Source: Diphasiastrum complanatum
Lineage: Eukaryota > Streptophyta > Lycopodiopsida > Lycopodiales > Lycopodiaceae
Length of the DNA stretch: 64,000 nt
Direction: 5' to 3'
Assembly: GCA_029204225.1 (NCBI GenBank)
Contig: MU832118.1
Location: 22,289 to 86,288, forward strand
Shown: in pieces, positions 1 to 10,440 of the stretch
How positions within the stretch are numbered: position 1 is the stretch's first letter
Layout of the letters: the number at the start of each line of letters is the position of its first letter
Notes under the pieces: model-generated
The model's input: the letters and a program-made list of their open reading frames with translations, nothing else
Databases searched by the model: none
Told to the model about the DNA's origin: nothing
Position numbers and translations under genes: made by a program

Positions 1-451
1 GATAGAAAGGTGTAACTAATGAAGTTTGAATGAAAGCTTCACTTTTCAAATCTTTTTTTCAGATTTACAAATCTGAAAACAGAACTTCAAACACTTCATT
101 TATGCAAAAAAAAGACTAGTTTTAATCAAAATACATAGTTAGAATCAATCTTTTTGCCAAAAAAAATTTGTGTATGTAGAGGAAGACTTCCTCTACCCAT
201 CCCACAAATCTTTTTTTAGAACTTTTAAAAATCCAAAGCCCACTTTAAAACTTCTCGAACATGATAAAAAATCAGCCCCTAATCAATTCTATAAACATCA
301 CTACTCTCTTCCAAAGAGAACTAGATTCATTGGGTACTTCAACTACAAGCTTCCTACAACTAGAAAAGCCTATAATCTTTCCGAAAAAAAATTTAGTTGG
401 TGATCTTAATAGAACTTGAAGAAGGTTAGAAAGGTTACCATCCTTTGTCTA

Positions 452-463
452 GCTTTGATACCA
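452..463 (-). promoter_or_regulatory. Primer-binding site of a minus-strand LTR element
   Basis: On the minus strand this reads TGGTATCAAAGC. That is one base from the canonical plant copia primer site TGGTATCAGAGC, which pairs with the 3' end of initiator methionine tRNA. It implies an LTR lying at higher coordinates and an element body running off the left edge of the window. No gag could be recognised in bases 1-451, so the element itself is inferred. Confidence 0.5.
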
Positions 464-1433
464 CTTTTACAGGTAGAGGTGAGGAAGTCCTCCAAATCCA
501 AGGTAGAGCCTCCAAATATCCTCCAAGTAACTTGCAAGTTTCAAGATGCTCCCCAACTCCAAGCTAGGATGCCTCCACCTACAAGTAAGAATCTGCAAGC
601 CTCTAAGGATCTAGATCCAGGCTCCAAGCAAGACCTATCTAGCACCCCCTTGCTAACCATAGAAAAATCACAAGCATACCACAACACTCCATAGCATTCT
701 CAAGATCCAAACCCTACTTATGTCCCATACCATAAGCAACATCCAAACCTCAAGCATACTACCACAAGAAAGCACTCTACACACTAGTAGCAACACTAGA
801 GCATAAGCAAAACAAACAACCAATGGGCGCCCTACTACCCTCATATAGATGGCCCATGGACTCCTCCAATGCACTATGAAGTTCCATGCTCATCCAATGA
901 GAGAGAGAGAAGCCTAGGGGAGTTAAAGAATCTCCAAGAGCCTCCATAGGCTTATGGAAGGTCAAGAGACTCCTTCCATAACCTATGACTCTTTGAATGT
1001 CTTTCTTGTGGGAGTTGGGAACTCAATGGACACTTTAGAAGGGCGCCCTCCTACTAGGTCCCATTGCCCAAGTTGTGCATATATACTTTGGTCCTAGACC
1101 AATTAAGTGATATGGTTCAAGGTTGAGGCCCAAGGTTTAGAAAAATAGTCATCCAATGACTTTCTAACACCTCTCTAGGTTCCATACCTCCATCCAAGGC
1201 ATAGACACATACTTGCCCTTAACCAAGGACACTAGTACCTTAATCTAAGATACCTACCCTTAATACTAAGGGTACTCCTTATCCAAAGGTCACGTGACTC
1301 CATACCTCCAACTAAGGTATAGTCACTTGCATGTTCTTATCCAAGGGCACATACCCTTAATTCTAAGGGTACCTTGCCATTTAGCCCCCAACACTAAATG
1401 GACTATTAGGGGCCTGAAGTACTGCTAGTTACA
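464..1433 (-). repeat. Probable LTR of a minus-strand retrotransposon
   Basis: This stretch has no convincing gene. It lies directly upstream, in minus orientation, of the primer-binding site at 452-463, where a 5' LTR should be. Its outer edge abuts the point near 1430 where the copia integrase of the neighbouring element stops abruptly, as expected if this element inserted there. Possible TG starts on the minus strand are at 1433 or 1393. The second LTR is not in the window, so the boundaries and target duplication cannot be checked. Repeated phrases such as 'ctaagggta' at 1270-1370 suggest internal short duplications. Confidence 0.35.
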
Positions 1434-2085
1434 TAGGTATGTAACAATATCCAACAAAAATACCTTTCCTTGAAGATGGATCCTCCTTGGTCCTATCATC
1501 AAGAGTAATGTTGACATAGCATGTGCATCCAAAAGTTTTTAGAAAGTTGACACTTGGCCGCCTCTTGAATAGCATCTCAAAAGGTGTCCTTCCATCCAAA
1601 ATAGCACTCGGCCACCTATTGCACAAGAAATTGGCACACAACAAAGCTTGATCCCAAAATGGTTTATCAAGATTAGTACTTAACGTCATGGCTTTGGCAC
1701 TTTCACATAAAGTCCTATTCTTCCTTTCAGCCACTCCATTTTGTTGTGGGGTTCTTGGTGTTGTATACTCCCTCTTGATCCCATGCTCATCACAAAAGGC
1801 CTTGAACTTGGTAGATATATTGTACTCACCACCATTGTCACTCGTTAAGCACTTAATCCTTGTGAAAAATTGGTTACCCCTTGCATTCTTGAACTTAACA
1901 AAGACATCATACACTTCATCTTTGTTCTTTAGTAGATAAATCCAGCAAAATCTACTAAAATCATCAATGAAAGTTACATACATCTTAGTTCCACTATTGC
2001 TAATTGTAGTAATTCCATGAATATTCAAATGTACAACTTGAAAAGGGTTTGTAGATCTAGTATAAGGTAGTCTATGTGACTTTGA
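1429..2085 (-). pseudogene. Copia integrase core, fragment of the split element
   Basis: An open frame of 199 residues gives the integrase catalytic core of a copia Pol. Visible motifs are TFIDDFSRFCWIYLLK, SDNGGEY with the second catalytic Asp, and PQQNGVAERKNRT with the catalytic Glu, followed by FGCTCYVN. The reading continues upstream to the insertion point at 2085 and resumes as the pre-integrase domain beyond 8240. The C-terminal end breaks off after GIFVGYC, where unrelated LTR-like sequence begins. The core is well preserved even though the rest of this element is decayed. Confidence 0.85.
2081..2085. repeat. Target site duplication TTTGA, left copy
   Basis: TTTGA stands immediately before the 5' LTR start (TGTTAAAA) and is repeated exactly at 8235-8239 right after the 3' LTR end (TTACA). 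A 5-bp duplication is what copia integrases leave. Confidence 0.9.
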
Positions 2086-2767
2086 TGTTAAAAATTCACA
2101 ATTCTAGCTTGACTAGTTTTGGTCATATGACTTGTAAATAGTTAGATGGTCATGATGTGGCTTGTCACACGTGCCAAATAGCATAGGATTCCATTCATAA
2201 GAATGTTCTCAAGTAGACCTAAGTGTTAGAACCTTTGGAATGAGTCCAAATTATGCTTAGATACAAGGGAGAAAAAATAGGAGCTATTTTTGGTAATTTT
2301 TGCATTGTTGAGGGATCTCCAAGATTCCAACCCTAACTTGGTAGGGATGAAAGATCCACCAAAATTAGCATTAGGGATAGGTTTAGGGCTACTCATACCT
2401 GCCCAAAACCATGATGGATCATGTATATATAGGTGATGATATCTCACCAAAATCAATCAAGCAATTTCATGTTTTTTCTCTCATAATGGTGCAATTGCTC
2501 TCTATGTTCATAATTGCTTGAGTACTTGTGATTACTAATGATTATAGGATTGAATTTAGGTCTGGTGTACAGTACTCAGACTGTGGGAGGCCATACTTTC
2601 ACACGTGTGAAGCCTTCTTCAAGGATTTGGGCCATTTAGTGAGGTTCGAGCATAGATTTTTGATGGATTTTGATGGTTCAACTTGTGCTAATCTTATGAA
2701 ATCATAATCTATTGTTTCCCTCATCATTTCAAGTGTTTTAGGATCCTTATTTGCTGTAATTTTTATA
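2086..2767 (+). repeat. 5' LTR of the intact copia
   Basis: The LTR starts TGTTAAAAATTCAC and ends in TATA where the 3' copy ends TACA. A TATATATA box lies at 2424-2431. Upstream in U3 is a G-box core CACGTG at 2168-2173. The 10-bp palindrome CACACGTGTG at 2600-2609 lies downstream of the TATA box, probably in R/U5. The LTR drives transcription of the element into the leader and polyprotein. Confidence 0.93.
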
Positions 2768-2779
2768 TGGTATCAGAGC
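2768..2779 (+). promoter_or_regulatory. Primer-binding site of the intact copia
   Basis: TGGTATCAGAGC is the standard plant copia site complementary to initiator methionine tRNA. It starts at the first base after the 5' LTR. Confidence 0.93.
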
Positions 2780-3569
2780 CTAAAGGCTGAAATGAGCTAA
2801 ATCCTTGGTTTTCATTCAATTTGATCACAATTTTTTATCTAAATCTTGTGTAGATTGGATCTTAGCATCTAGTATTGATTCTAGAACTCAAAGTGAGTCA
2901 AATACATTGGAGATTGGTGTTGTGTGACTTCATTTGCAGGTGTTTAGGTGTCTAAAACTAGAGTCAAAGTTGAATTCAATTCACATTACCAAGATAGCAA
3001 GTTTTGCTTGCTCCAAGCATTGATTTCTAAGCGAGTTTTGGAGGTGATTTCATAGAGAAGGCTTTCTAGCATTCAAGGAGAGGGAAGATCAGAGTTTTGG
3101 GGACTCTTCAAGGCTGTTCTAAGGTGTAGTAGACACCTCCTAAAGTGATTTAGGTTCAGTCCAACCATTGCTTGACTTATGCACCAAATTAGATCAATTT
3201 TTCATCAATTTTGATCATTTTTTGCTTGTGATTGGATAGTAGATTGTGTTGCATCCTCATTAAGTTCCATTTAGATCTTTTACAAGTGATTTTGGAAGTA
3301 TATTAGGTTGCTGAAATTCACTCTTTATCAGACCATTTGGAAGCTTTAATGTTCTTTATAGAAAGAGGGGCAATTCTACTAGTATTGTCTACTTCAATCA
3401 AGCAAGTGCATTGTTTCTAGTATTCTATGATTTGATTTTGTTAGAGATCATTCTTAGATCTTTATAGGAAGTCTATTACTGAGTCCCTAAGAAGTGGGAT
3501 AAGGTAGACCTTCAATCAAATCAATAGAAGTAACCTTCATTTGTGTCAAGTCCTTGATTAGGAGACTAG
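2780..3569 (+). other. Untranslated leader of the intact copia
   Basis: About 790 bases lie between the primer-binding site and the polyprotein start codon. No long frame is present. It should hold the packaging and dimerisation signals, but none can be picked out by eye. Confidence 0.7.
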
Positions 3570-6500
3570 ATGGCATCTATAAATGCATATCTTTTGGATA
3601 CTAATGAAAGGCTCAACAAAACTAACTATTCCATATGGAAAGTTAGAATGGAATCTATCATGATCATGCAAGATCTGATGGAAATTGTAAATGGTAAGGA
3701 GGGTGAACCTATTCATCCTCAAGAAAAAGCCAAATACATCAAGAGGTGCAATGTTGCACTACATTGCATAAAAATGAATGTTGCAAATGAACTCTTAAGA
3801 GAGGTAGGAGATTGCACTTCAGCTCAAGATGCTTGGGAGACTTTGCAAAAGGTCTATGAATCCAAGAACCAAACTAGAATGTTAGCTTTGAAGAATCAAA
3901 TCTATAGAAGCTATCAAAAGAAAGGAGAGAGTGCACATACTTTTGTCCTAAGAGTAAAGGAATTGAACAAAGAGCTAGCCTTTATAGGTGACCCTATCAA
4001 GGATGAAGAGCTTGTTCAACTCATATTGAATGGACTAAGCTTTGAATTTGACAATTTGGTTCAGGGATATGCAATTATGGGTAAGCTACCCATACTTGAA
4101 GAACTCCAAGGCACACTCATGGCCGAGGAATCAAGAAGGAGCCAAATGCAAGAGAGGATGGATAGGCTTTCCATCCAAGGTGGAGATGACCAAGCTCTCT
4201 TCACCAAAGGCAAAGGCAAGTCCAAAGGCAAAGGATCAACATTCAAGAAGTCTACAAAGCTTGAGGATCAAGAAGGACCCCCAAAGGCATCTCCATCAAC
4301 CACCAAAGTCAAGAAGGACAAATCAAAGGTGAAGTGCTACTATTGTAGCAAGATGGGGCATTATGCCTCGGAATGCTTCAAGAGGAAGCAAGATCAAAGC
4401 CAAGCCAACATGAGCAAAGAGGAGGAGGAGGAGAGTTCACATGAGGACTCTCTCATGATGTCCATATTTTCTTCAACAAGCTTCAAAGGAGAAGATCCTT
4501 GGTGGATTGACTCGGGTGCTAGTTCACACATGACTAGTAAAAGGGAGTTTTTCTCTTCTCTCTTATCTTATGATGGACCTATAAAGTCTATCTATACAGC
4601 AAATGATGAAGCTTGTAAGATTGAAGGAGTTGGTAGCATTCCCCTTTGCTTAGGATCTTCCAAAAAGATCAACATAGAAGGTGTTTTGTACATTCCTACA
4701 ATAACAAAGAATCTACTAAGTGTTGGCCAAATGGTAGACAATGGTTTCAATGTTGACTTTGCTTCAAATGAATGTTTCATCAAGAAGAAGGGTAAGATAG
4801 TGGCTAAGGGCACTAGACTTGGCAAACTATATAAGCTGGATGCATTTGTGGATACTAATGTCGTCATGTTGGCCGAGAAGAGCAAGATATCTACCTTTAC
4901 TTTATGGCACAAAAGACTTGGACATGTCAACTCGGGTTCCATGGAGGCTATGATCAAGGAGGAGTATGCTTTAGGCCTACCAAGGTCTATTGGGAAGGAA
5001 GACAAGGTTTGTGAATCTTGTGCCTTATCCAAGGCACATAAGAAGGTGTTTCCTAGCTCCATCACAAAGTCATCTCATCCTCTTGAACTCATACACTCGG
5101 ATGTGCACATTGCTAGCACCAAATCTAATGGAGGTTCATCCATGTTTTTAACCTTCATTGATGACTACTCAAGATATTGTTGGGTGTTCTTACTTTCCTT
5201 CAAGTCTCAAGTATTTGATACTTTTGTAAAGTTCAAGTTGTTTGTGGAAAAGCATCATAATCATAGCATCAAGATTCTTAGAAGTGACAATGGTGGAGAA
5301 TTCATCTCCAATGAGTTCAAGGCCTTTTGTGAGGAGGAAGGGATCAAGAAAGAGACTTCTTGTCCTTACACTCCTCAACAAAATGGAGTTGCTGAAAGAA
5401 GGAATAGAACATTATGTGAATGTTCTAAGGCTTTAAGATTAGATGCTTGTTTGCCCAAATCCTTTTGGGGTGAGTCTCTTGTATGTGCAAACTACTTGAT
5501 GAATAGGGTGTCTTGCAAAGCAATTGAAGGCAAAACTCCTTATGAGATGTTGTATGGAAAGAAACCCAATCTTAATCACTTGAAAGTTTTTGGGTGTATA
5601 TGTTATGTGCATGTGCCATTAGAAACAAGAACCAAGGAGGATCCATCTTCCACAAGAGGGATCATGCTTGGATATGCAAGCTCAAGCAAGGGCTACAAAG
5701 TCTATCTCCCATCCTTGAACAAATTTGTTGTTTCAAGGGATGTCATCTTTGATGAACATCATATGCATATGCTTGAAGAAGGCTCAAGTGCTCCAACAAT
5801 CAAGAAGAAGATGGCCGAGGAGCAAGATCTTGGTTTTGAGGAGGAGCTCATGGAGGAGCAAGCACCAAACCCACCTATCACACCAAGGAGATCTTCAAGG
5901 GCAAAAGTGGAGCCATCAAGGCTCACATATCAAGGCAAAGGACAACAGGTTGAGGGTATCTCATCCACTTCTTATGCTTTATCTAGTTTTGAAGAACCAT
6001 CTAATGTTGAAGATGCATTGAACTCCAAAGAATGGTATAAAGCTATGTTGGATGAGTATGATGCCTTGATTGAGAATGAAACTTGGTTGCTTGTTGAGAG
6101 ACCTCAAAGGAATGTAATAGGATGCAAGTGGGTCTTCAAGCTTAAGTTGAATGCAAATGGGAGTGTTAACAAACATAAAGCAAGATTAGTTGCAAAAGGT
6201 TATGCTCAAGAGAGAGGGATAGACTATGAGGAAACTTTTGCACCTGTGGCCAAGATGGTCACAATAAGGCTAATCATTGCACTTGCATCACATTTTGGAT
6301 GGATTCTATGTCAAATGGATGTCTCTAATGCTTTCTTGAATGGTTTTTTGGAAGAGGATATCTATATGGAGCAGCCACAAGGGTTCATCAAGCATGGAAT
6401 GGAGAACAAAGTATGCCATCTCCAAAGAAGCATCTATGGCTTGAAGCAAGCCTCAAGATCTTGGAATTCAAGACTACATTGCTATCTTATTTCACTTTCT

Positions 6501-7538
6501 TTTGTTCAAAGTGAATATGATCCCACTCTTTACATTAAGTTTGATGATGTTGGTATTGTACTTTTACTCATTTATGTAGATGACATCATCATTAGTGGAA
6601 ATAGTGTTGATGGTATTGAAAAAATCAAGATAGATCTATCCTTAGAGTTCAAGATGGTAGATCTAGGGTGTCTTCACTTCATCTTAGGCATAGAAGTACT
6701 TAGAGGGTCTGATTTTATCTTTATAAGTCAAGTAAACTATGCTCAAAGTCTTTTGAAGAAGTTTAAGATGGAAGTATGCAAAAGTGTTGACACACCAATG
6801 GAGCAAGATGTAAAAGTGCCAAATGAAGGTGATGAAAGATCCTTCATGGACATCACTTTGTTTAGGCAACTTATGGGCTCCTTAATGTGGATCACTATAA
6901 CTAGACCAGATCTTAGCTTTAGTGTATGTAGGTTGATCCAATCCATGCAAAAGCCATTGAATATCCATTGGAAAAAGGCTAAGAGGATTCTAAGATACAT
7001 CTCGAGTACATTGGATTTTGGGATTCTATATAGAGGAGATGTGATTAACCTTCATGCATTTAGTGATTCCGATTTTGCAGGGGACAAGAGGGATAGGAAA
7101 TCAACAAGTGCCTATTCAACTTTCATAGGAGAAGGTGTGGTTTCATGGCTTTCAAAAAAGCAAGAAACTATATCTCTATCTTCAACCGAGGCCGAGTACA
7201 AAGCTTTGACAACCACTACAAAGGAGGTACTTTGGATCAAGAGATTATTGGTGGAACTAAAGATCATGGATTCAGAGGAGGCACCAATCATCTACAATGA
7301 CAATATATCAGCCCAAAATCTTGCATCTAACCCAATCTTCCATGCAAGATCTAAGCACATTGAGATATGCCATCACTTTGTGAGAGAAATGGTGCAAGCC
7401 AAGGAGATTGCTTTGGAGCATGTTCCAAGCAATGAATGTGTAGCTGATCTACTTACTAAACCACTTCAAAAGACACCTTTTATGAAGTTCAGATCATCAC
7501 TTGGAGTGATTAGTAAAGCAATGATTGAACCAAGCTAG
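3570..7538 (+). CDS. Copia Gag-Pol polyprotein (Gag-PR-INT-RT-RNase H)
   Basis: This 1322-residue open frame has every catalytic site in place. The Gag N-terminus (UBN2 type) is followed by a CCHC zinc knuckle CYYCSKMGHYASEC at residues 256-269. The aspartic protease has D314-S-G. The pre-integrase zinc domain has H447, H452, C481 and C484. The integrase D,D-35-E triad is D511, D573 and E609. The RT active site is YVDD at 1002-1005. RNase H has SDSDFAG near 1165-1171 and STEAEYKAL. Integrase before RT is the diagnostic copia order. Gag and Pol share one frame with no visible frameshift signal, so the Gag excess must come from another mechanism such as splicing or proteolysis. The ATG lies about 0.8 kb past the LTR and opens with MASINAYLLDTNERLN. 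The stop is TAG, 14 bases before the 3' LTR. Confidence 0.96.
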   Translation: MASINAYLLDTNERLNKTNYSIWKVRMESIMIMQDLMEIVNGKEGEPIHPQEKAKYIKRCNVALHCIKMNVANELLREVGDCTSAQDAWETLQKVYESKNQTRMLALKNQIYRSYQKKGESAHTFVLRVKELNKELAFIGDPIKDEELVQLILNGLSFEFDNLVQGYAIMGKLPILEELQGTLMAEESRRSQMQERMDRLSIQGGDDQALFTKGKGKSKGKGSTFKKSTKLEDQEGPPKASPSTTKVKKDKSKVKCYYCSKMGHYASECFKRKQDQSQANMSKEEEEESSHEDSLMMSIFSSTSFKGEDPWWIDSGASSHMTSKREFFSSLLSYDGPIKSIYTANDEACKIEGVGSIPLCLGSSKKINIEGVLYIPTITKNLLSVGQMVDNGFNVDFASNECFIKKKGKIVAKGTRLGKLYKLDAFVDTNVVMLAEKSKISTFTLWHKRLGHVNSGSMEAMIKEEYALGLPRSIGKEDKVCESCALSKAHKKVFPSSITKSSHPLELIHSDVHIASTKSNGGSSMFLTFIDDYSRYCWVFLLSFKSQVFDTFVKFKLFVEKHHNHSIKILRSDNGGEFISNEFKAFCEEEGIKKETSCPYTPQQNGVAERRNRTLCECSKALRLDACLPKSFWGESLVCANYLMNRVSCKAIEGKTPYEMLYGKKPNLNHLKVFGCICYVHVPLETRTKEDPSSTRGIMLGYASSSKGYKVYLPSLNKFVVSRDVIFDEHHMHMLEEGSSAPTIKKKMAEEQDLGFEEELMEEQAPNPPITPRRSSRAKVEPSRLTYQGKGQQVEGISSTSYALSSFEEPSNVEDALNSKEWYKAMLDEYDALIENETWLLVERPQRNVIGCKWVFKLKLNANGSVNKHKARLVAKGYAQERGIDYEETFAPVAKMVTIRLIIALASHFGWILCQMDVSNAFLNGFLEEDIYMEQPQGFIKHGMENKVCHLQRSIYGLKQASRSWNSRLHCYLISLSFVQSEYDPTLYIKFDDVGIVLLLIYVDDIIISGNSVDGIEKIKIDLSLEFKMVDLGCLHFILGIEVLRGSDFIFISQVNYAQSLLKKFKMEVCKSVDTPMEQDVKVPNEGDERSFMDITLFRQLMGSLMWITITRPDLSFSVCRLIQSMQKPLNIHWKKAKRILRYISSTLDFGILYRGDVINLHAFSDSDFAGDKRDRKSTSAYSTFIGEGVVSWLSKKQETISLSSTEAEYKALTTTTKEVLWIKRLLVELKIMDSEEAPIIYNDNISAQNLASNPIFHARSKHIEICHHFVREMVQAKEIALEHVPSNECVADLLTKPLQKTPFMKFRSSLGVISKAMIEPS

Positions 7539-7540
7539 AT

Positions 7541-7552
7541 AGTGAGGAGGAG
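7541..7552 (+). promoter_or_regulatory. Polypurine tract of the intact copia
   Basis: AGTGAGGAGGAG ends at the base before the 3' LTR. It is all purine except one T and is the expected primer site for plus-strand DNA synthesis. Confidence 0.8.
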
Positions 7553-8234
7553 TGTTAAAAATTCACAATTCTAGCTTGACTAGTTTTGGTCATATGACTT
7601 GTAAATAGTTAGATGGTCATGATGTGGCTTGTCACACGTGCCAAATAGCATAGGATTCCATTCATAAGGATGTTCTCAAGTAGACCTAAGTGTTAGAACC
7701 TTTGGAATGAGTCCAAATTATGCTTAGATACAAGGGAGAAAAAATAGGAGCTATTTTTGGTAATTTTTGCATTGTTGAGGGATCTCCAAGATTCCAACCC
7801 TAACTTGGTAGGGATGAAAGATCCACCAAAATTAGCATTAGGGATAGGTTTAGGGCTACTCATACCTGCCCAAAACCGTGATGGATCATGTATATATAGG
7901 TGATGATATCTCACCAAAATCAATCAAGCAATTTCATGTTTTTTCTCTCATAATGGTGCAATTGCTCTCTATGTTCATAATTGTTTGAGTACTTGTGATT
8001 ACTAATGATTATAGGATTGAATTTAGGTCTGGTGTACAGTACTCAGACTGTGGGAGGCCGTACTTTCACACGTGTGAAGCCTTCTTCAAGGATTTGGGCC
8101 ATTTAGTGAGGTTCAAGCATAGATTTTTGATGGATTTTGATGGTTCAACTTGTGCTAATCTTATGAAATCATAATCTATTGTTTCCCTCATCATTTCAAG
8201 TGTTTTAGGATCCTTATTTGCTGTAATTTTTACA
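7553..8234 (+). repeat. 3' LTR of the intact copia
   Basis: It is 682 bases, the same length as the 5' LTR and nearly identical to it. It keeps the canonical ends TG and CA and is followed by the TTTGA duplication at 8235-8239. The TATA box copy is at 7891-7898. Confidence 0.93.
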
Positions 8235-8239
8235 TTTGA
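8235..8239. repeat. Target site duplication TTTGA, right copy
   Basis: Exact repeat of 2081-2085, directly after the terminal CA of the 3' LTR. Confidence 0.9.
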
Positions 8240-9309
8240 CAATGTACAAGACTCACAAACATGATTGATACTTTCTAAGGAACATGGAAGACCTATCACA
8301 ACTTGCTTTCTATCCATTACCTCCAATGACTTGAAGTTGAGGTGTCTCATCCTTTTATGCCAAACCTCTTGAATAGGTATTTGCTCTCTTGCAACACATC
8401 CAACCTGGTTAACAATAACACAAGCATCTGGTTTGCACAACTTCCCTTGTCTTTTACATGTTGCAATCAATCCTTCCTTTTGATCATACAAGCATCTCCA
8501 TCAAACTCAACTTTGAGGCCTTTACTTAGCAATTGACTCACACTAAGCAAATTCTTGGTAATAGATGGATTGAACAAAACATCCTCCAAATGAACATTCC
8601 TATATGTGGAAAGAGAAATAGGAATTGTGCCAATTCCTTTGATTGCACACTCACCCTCTTGTCATCTCCATATGCCAACAAAGAAGTGAAATACTCTTTG
8701 TGAAAAGTCATGTGTCAATTTGCTCCACTATTAATTTACCATGGATCTAGATGTCCATCATTAGCAAGCATACATGAAGACATCACAAAAGCATCATCAT
8801 TTGCATCTTGAACATCCAAACCATCCTCATCAAGAGTAAGATTACCTTGCTTGTCTCCTTGATCTCTCTTCTTCTTGTAGTACTCACTTGCAAAGTGTCC
8901 TTTGATGATCTATCCTTCGTTTTGCCATTTGAAGAAGCATCCACTTGATCTTGCCCTTTAGACCACTTACTTTTGCTTTTGCCTTTGAATTTGCCCTTGA
9001 TGAACATAGCTTCTTCTCCAACTTGAGATGTTGATGAAGATCCACCTCTTGCTTGAAGCCTATATTCTTCATTGATCAGAATCTCTTGAAGATTTGAATA
9101 GCAAGACTTTGAACAATGTTAGCATGAGCATCCAACAATCCATTAAGAATAACTTGAACAAGCTCTCCTTCCTTAATGCTTTCATCAATGCAAGCTAACT
9201 CATCATTCAATGCTTTCACTCTCAAAATAAAAGTATCAAATACAAAGCAAAAGAGAGTATGATCAAAGAAAAGCTCGACTAGTAGCATGAGGATTTTCTC
9301 AAATTTCAA
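8240..9309 (-). pseudogene. Copia gag and pre-integrase remnant of the split element
   Basis: This minus-strand reading is broken into several frames. From high to low coordinates it shows a Gag piece (LRVKALNDELACIDESIKE, LVQVILNGL), a basic stretch rich in Lys/Gly/Ser (KGKFKGKSKSKWSKGQ), a decayed protease region near 8720-8760, and a pre-integrase domain at 8066-8491 with VWHKRMRHLNFKSLE and VCESCTLSN. The last part of that frame crosses into the nested LTR and is not real. Multiple frameshifts and stops mark it as dead. Confidence 0.8.
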
Positions 9310-9375
9310 ATATCGGCTACAATGAGACTTTCAATCTTGTAGTCAAGCATTCTTCGAGTCAGAAAACTTTTGTCA

Positions 9376-9432
9376 TATGTTGCTGCCACTAATCTAGAGG
9401 TACATCATCTTGATGTACATACAACCTATTTG
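9376..9432 (+). pseudogene. Short copia RT fragment
   Basis: The plus strand reads NLEVHHLDVHTTYLN, a degraded form of the copia RT motif normally written as LEVHQLDVKTAFLNG. Only about 20 codons are recognisable. It is opposite in strand to the gag remnant just to the left, so it belongs to a different element. Confidence 0.55.
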
Positions 9433-9435
9433 AAT

Positions 9436-9690
9436 CAGAGGTACATTCATAATAAACTTATCAGATATAATATAATAAAATTACAAGTTTGCTCACTCAC
9501 CAATGGACCAAAGCCTAAATTTGTCGAAGGACTAGTGTCCTCAAATTCATGGAGACAGAGGAAGAAGCTTATTTATATCACTGAATAGAGGTACATTCAT
9601 AATACACTTATCAGAGATAATATAATAAATTACAAGTTTGCTCACGACCAAAGCCTAAATTTGTTGAAAGACTAGTGTCCTCAAATAGAG
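9436..9690. repeat. Imperfect tandem duplication of about 105-150 bp
   Basis: The segment beginning GAGGTACATTCATAATA at about 9437 recurs at about 9588. In both copies it is followed by a similar run including 'ataatataataaa', 'caagtttgctcac' and 'aagcctaaatttgt'. The copies differ by small deletions and substitutions. Confidence 0.75.
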
Positions 9691-10440
9691 GAGAATAAGG
9701 AGCAAATGAGAGCTTGCCCACACCCAGCCATGTGAAAGAAAAGTACATTTAGGATCATAAATGGATTCATTGTTGCATTAGTATCTTCATCTCCATCAAA
9801 ACTAGTATCTAGAATTGACACAATATAGTTCTATAAGCACACATGTGAGCCACAACTTGCTATACAGACAAAGACCTCAGAGCAAAGTACTAACAACAAT
9901 TGAAGCATTAGATCCACCAAAATGCATGCGATAGAGAGAGACACAAGCTTGATGCAATATCCTCAAAATCTCTTCAAATTGTTGTTACCAAACGACCTCC
10001 AAATTGGAATGTATACAAAAAGCTTGAGGCTTGGACTGACTTTACTTGTTTCACGTGTGTGGGATAGTACATCCACTTGTCCTTCGGCTCTTCCTAAGGT
10101 CTCATACAAATCCATGGCCATCCAATCAAATTGCACCTCTTGAAAACATGTAGAGTCTAGGAAAATGCATTCTAACTTGGAAAACTTGCCTATTTGCCTT
10201 AATGGCTCTTGAGATTATGTACAAGCTAATCCGGGGCTATGATTCACACATGGGAATAGTCTCCACATGTGTGGAATGACATTATGTACATAAATTTGGC
10301 CTAATCAAGCTATATTTTGCCATATTTTCACACTCCTCAAAAAATAGCTTGATTAACTATGACAAACTATACAAAGCTTCAAGGGTTGATTATAGCTTCA
10401 TAAATTATCATTTGTAGGCACAAAACTCTAAAAATTAGCC
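9691..10440. other. Unassigned sequence
   Basis: Short frames only, with no recognised motif. It is probably old transposon debris, since recognisable copia coding sequence starts directly downstream. Confidence 0.5.

Larger units (their letters stand above)
2086..8234 (+). mobile_element. Intact Ty1/copia retrotransposon
   Basis: This is a complete element of 6149 bp. It has 682-bp LTRs at both ends, a 5-bp target duplication (TTTGA), a primer-binding site touching the 5' LTR, one uninterrupted polyprotein frame, and a purine-rich tract touching the 3' LTR. By eye the two LTRs differ at about six sites, all transitions, or roughly 0.9 percent. One of these changes the terminal TACA of the 3' LTR to TATA in the 5' LTR. 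The low divergence and open frame indicate a recent insertion. The element looks autonomous, but its expression is unknown. Confidence 0.95.
1429..9309 (-). mobile_element. Old copia retrotransposon split by a nested younger copia
   Basis: Minus-strand copia coding pieces lie on both sides of the plus-strand element at 2086-8234. Gag, zinc-knuckle-region and pre-integrase sequence lie at 8240-9309, and the integrase core at 1429-2085. Read on the minus strand across the insertion, the domain order gag, pre-integrase, integrase is kept. This shows one original element interrupted between the pre-integrase domain and the integrase core. Gag is in several frames with stops, so the host element is dead. 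RT and RNase H are absent to the left, where the sequence changes at about 1430. Confidence 0.8.

Noticed and set aside
2226-2456. Minus-strand 76-codon frame repeated at 7693-7923
   Set aside because: It lies in the LTR and is duplicated only because the LTR is. No family similarity.
4592-5065. Minus-strand open frame of 157 codons inside the copia polyprotein
   Set aside because: Antisense shadow of the pre-integrase and protease region; no independent motif.
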